DNA from: Certhia americana
Taxonomy: Eukaryota; Chordata; Aves; Passeriformes; Certhiidae
NCBI GenBank assembly: GCA_018697195.1
Contig: CM031859.1
Coordinates: 54,611,949 to 54,675,948, forward strand
Reading direction: 5' to 3'
DNA: 64,000 bases
The stretch's first letter is position 1, and each line of letters begins with the position of its first letter. The notes beneath the pieces are model-generated. The model was not told the origin of the DNA. It did not search any database and saw only the letters and a list, made by a program, of their open reading frames with translations. Of this stretch, positions 60,761 through 64,000 are shown one piece after another. A program made the position numbers and the translations under genes.

Positions 60761-62021
60761 TTTACACTAAATCAGAACCAGTGTATCACTCCATTGGATG
60801 TCTGAGGCAGATCAAAGACAAAGAAATCTCAGTTTTTGTCCTCTGCTCCAACCTTTTATGTGCCTGGTGCCCAGACTTGTATCAACAGCCCTTGGCATAA
60901 GGAGTAACAAATGCCAAGGAGAAAGAGGCAAATTTTTCTGCAGCTCAACATAAGCCAGGATGTATTACAGGCGGGCTGAAAGGACTGCATATCTATCTAC
61001 CTGAGCTTCAGAGCTGGCAGCTCTTTGTGAAAGAGTCTGAGGCAAAGGTGAGATAAGCAGGGAGGGAGATAGGGAAGGCAAATGTAGAAGTATTGAGCAT
61101 TATTCTCAAGTTTGTTTTCTGATGCCACTCTTTTGTAGGAGCAGCATCTGCTGAGTAACCCAGCAGAATATCACCCTGGTCAAACACCCCACTGCTCCTT
61201 CTGTGTCACAGGTAAGCACGTGGCTTCTGGTTTTCCCCTCTGCAGAGCAAGGCAGGTGTAAAGAGAAATGGGGAAGGAGACACGCCGGGGTTTTCTCCAG
61301 ATATTCTTCTGAGAAAGTCTACCGTCTTGTGCAAACAGAAAGATACTTCAAAGGCAAGTGGGGTTTTGAGGGCTTTTCCTGTCATTTCACTGTGACTGTA
61401 GGCCTGGAAAGGTTCCTGCTGTAAACCTTTGCTTTAGTTTTAGATCCTTGGCATACTGGTGTCTGTGAGAGATTTATGCTAAATGGAGATGATCCAGCTG
61501 TGCACTATACATACAAGTGTCTACATCATTTAAGTGTTATCTCAGTCCCGTGTGGATCACTGCAACAAGATTTCTCAGAGTAGTTTGAGTGACAGGTCAC
61601 TCAGCAGGCCGCACTCAAAAGTTTTAATGGATTCTCTTGGGTTGTTTCCCCTGGCTGACATAGTTATGCAGTAGGCTTTGTCCTCTGCAGTAGTTCATGG
61701 CCTCTAGCCTCAAGCCATAGCATGCATGTCCTCAGTGTCAGAACACAAAAACATCAGCTGGGTGGGATGAAAAGCAATCCCATCATTATTTAGATCACTT
61801 TGAACTCAAAAAAATTACCCCACTAAAAATTTAACTATTATGTCTTGATGCCTGAGACCTAGCTCATGAGACCTCAATAAACTCTGGGGCAACTGCTACG
61901 ACATACACATGTAGCCAGTCTGCTCTGGAAACACTGGGATGGAACAGTGGGTGGGTGGAGGACATTCTGCCACCTCTGTGTCCAGAAGCCACTTTTTTCT
62001 GTCTGTGGCATAGTCACAGCC
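60761..62021. other. Unique sequence, nothing recognised
   Basis: A CACAG|GTAAGC donor-like string on the plus strand lies near 61211. A short frame at 61203-61424 starts there and has no known motif. No repeat is recognised. Confidence 0.4.
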
Positions 62022-62098
62022 ATGTAGACTTGATGATTTCAAAGATCTTTTCCAACCTAGCTAATTCTGTGATTCTGTGTGATTCTGTAATTCTGTGA
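62022..62098 (+). mobile_element. CR1 LINE, extreme 3' end with extended octamer tail
   Basis: 'gtagacttgatgatttcaaa' and 'gatcttttccaacctagcta' precede a tail of repeated ATTCTGTG-like units (attctgtgattctgtgtg and onward). The tail is longer than in the other copies, giving four to five units. Confidence 0.9.
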
Positions 62099-63649
62099 CC
62101 CCAGCCTTGACATCATATGGTAGTTCTTATTGTGTTCTGATCATTAGTAAGTCCAAAAACTGTTGCCAGTTTCATTTATAAATTATGGAAATGAGGCAGA
62201 AATTAGGTGTTGGGCTGGCTCAGAACCAAGCCCAGGACTTTTTCATTTAATGCTCAGCTAAGCTACTCTTCTATTGTCTAGAACCTTGAATGAAGATACA
62301 ATCTTTAGAAGGGGAATTTACAGAGAAGAGTGAGTTCTGCTCCAACAGGGAGTTCTGGTGTTAGATTGTGCACGAAATAGCAAGTTTGTGTTACAGAAAG
62401 ACAATATGATGAGGTCTTAAGTTTTTGTACTGATCAAAGAAGAAGATAGTAGCTTTATGGCAAATTTATTATAGAAATAAAAAACTTGAGAAGGTTTTCA
62501 GAGGTAACAAGTAGAGTAGAATTCATTGGGCTGAAGTTGCATTCCTAAAAATCATTTCAGAACATAGATTTGGCTGAGTGGGTGAAGTTATTAGTCAACC
62601 CTATCTGGTATTCAGGCTGTGTAGTAACAAGTAGCACATGGTGATGAAATGGAATTACAGACAAAGCATGCTGTCCTTACCCAATCAGACATTGCTGCAC
62701 ACGGCATGAAGCATTTCTTTCCAGCTCTCACTGCTGATGACCTTGTGCCTTCAAGTATCAGGCTGAATTATCCTTATCTCCTGCAAAGCTATATATAGTA
62801 CTTTGATGTTGTAAAATCTGGCACCAAGAGGGGCTTTTTTTACACATTAACCTTAGGCTGATTGTAGTGGTTGTGTCTACTGGACTTTCCAACACCACAA
62901 TATTCTAAAAATACCACTGAAAACCTTGACTGTTCACCTGGAAAAGAACAGACACTCAAACATTTGGAACAAGGTGTAAAGTTTGCACTCAGGTAAGTTA
63001 TGGTGTCATGATTGCAGCAAGTCATCTGGGAGCAAAGTTAAACAAATAGAGCTGATGGGAGATTTATTGATCTAATAAGAAGAATGAGCGTGTGCCAGAC
63101 CTCCTACTCTTCTGTACTGACAGATCCTGACATGTCCATTACATGTGTCCAGGGAGTTATTGGCCAGGGTCATAGATCAGAGCCAACCAAGGGTATCAGC
63201 TGAGAAGCAGCAAAAAGTTTCCAGCAGTTTCCTTTTCTTTCTTGTGTTAATAGTTTTCTATCAGAGCAGAAAAGCCAGGGTCATGCGCTCCTGAACCTGC
63301 ATTTGTCTTAAGGAAATATCAATGACAAACTGTTCTTCAATATTTTTTTCCTGACTGCAAAAACTGCCTGGAAATGATGTGAAGATGTAGCTTGCAGGCA
63401 GAAATGGATGGCATTAACTAAGGGGAGTCACCACCTTAGTTTGTTCCTTGGACCTGATGCATCTCTTTAAGATTGCAAATGTTTTAAATGCTCAGTCAGT
63501 TTAAACAGTGGTAGATGCCAACTGGTCACTGAAGTGACATCTAGGCAAAGACAATATGTGCAATATCACAGCTACTGTATTCTTTGAATCATACATCTCC
63601 AAAAAATGGAACAGCCAAGAAAGAAGTAGGTAGTCAGATAAAAATTCCC
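62099..63649. other. Unique sequence, nothing recognised
   Basis: A CAG|GTAAGT string near 62990-62998 looks like a donor but stands alone. No gene or repeat family is recognised. Confidence 0.45.
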
Positions 63650-63746
63650 ACTTTTTTGGGGTTTGTTTTTTGGTTTTGGTTTTTTTGTTTTGTTTTGGGT
63701 TTTGTTTGTTTGTTTGTTTGTTTGTTTGTTGTTTTTTTTTTTTTTT
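63650..63746. repeat. T-rich tract with (TTTG)n and poly-T
   Basis: T/G-rich low complexity that leads into about seven TTTG units (63703-63730) and a T run (63731-63746). On the minus strand it translates as Lys/Gln/Asn repeats, which is not a gene. Confidence 0.9.
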
Positions 63747-64000
63747 ATTTAACACCAGAAGTACTGAATGAGAACAGTCTAAGAAATAGTCATGTCATCA
63801 GTGACATGGTTTTGGGTGGGGAAGGAAAGGACTACACAGTCAAGAAAAGGGTATTTATCATGCTAACTGGTTTTAGTATTTGTTTTCCAATTCCATTAAT
63901 GACTTGGGCCATGTCTGTCTATTTCTATTGGCAGACCTGCTCAGTTTGGAATTGCCTAGAAGTCACTTTCAACTTGCAGATTAGCAAAGTGACAAAAAGT
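63747..64000. other. Unique sequence to the window edge
   Basis: Nothing recognised. Confidence 0.45.

Noticed and set aside
62990..62998. CAG|GTAAGT consensus splice donor
   Set aside because: Same reason: it stands alone. Such strings occur by chance in tens of kilobases.
63501..63755. Lys/Gln/Asn-rich minus-strand frame
   Set aside because: Translation of the poly-T and TTTG tract.

Overview
The window is vertebrate nuclear DNA, almost certainly from a bird and most likely a songbird or close relative. The diagnosis rests on its interspersed repeats. There are repeated 3' ends of CR1 LINEs with the typical avian tail (ATTCTGTGATTCT-like octamers). There is also an ERVL-type solo LTR whose text matches the family familiar from chicken and passerine genomes, and two further solo LTRs. 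The base composition is AT-leaning, CpG is scarce, and every reading frame is short. That is what a gene-poor intergenic region or the inside of a very large intron looks like. I could not assign a single intact protein-coding gene with confidence, and I found no rRNA, no intact tRNA and no CRISPR array.

Layout. 1-10 kb is mostly unique sequence, with a very old CR1/L3-like fragment (about 1.24-1.48 kb), a GC-richer patch (2.9-3.6 kb), a tRNA B-box-like remnant (5.3 kb) and a 27-bp tandem duplication (7.4 kb). 10-20 kb holds a CR1 3' half (10.4-10.8 kb), an unexplained minus-strand open frame (12.2-12.8 kb), a block that reads like a conserved non-coding element (15.4-15.7 kb) and a CR1 tail (19.0 kb). 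20-30 kb contains a local rearrangement: an exact 83-bp copy of sequence at 21.17 kb lies inside a set of duplicated 58-bp units at 23.13-23.39 kb. 30-42 kb holds two solo LTRs with target-site duplications (31.43-32.05 kb, plus; 40.65-41.51 kb, minus), a pair of perfect hairpins (34.44-34.55 kb), a CR1 fragment (35.4-35.7 kb) and a possible exon or pseudo-exon (39.2-39.5 kb). 42-64 kb holds AT-rich tracts, further CR1 pieces, a nested insertion (an ERVK-like LTR inside a CR1, 53.5-54.6 kb), a hexanucleotide microsatellite (59.64-59.74 kb) and a CpG-containing block at 60.0-60.7 kb. That last block has the layout of a minus-strand terminal exon: acceptor, open frame, stop, AATAAA.

No genes can be shown to work together here. 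What the window records is repeat history: an ancient CR1 layer, a younger CR1 layer, then LTR insertions reduced to solo LTRs, one of them splitting a CR1. The items most worth checking are the candidate terminal exon at 60 kb, the templated 83-bp duplication, the nested LTR and the candidate conserved non-coding blocks. I see no sign of a novel defence, mobile or biosynthetic system and do not claim one.
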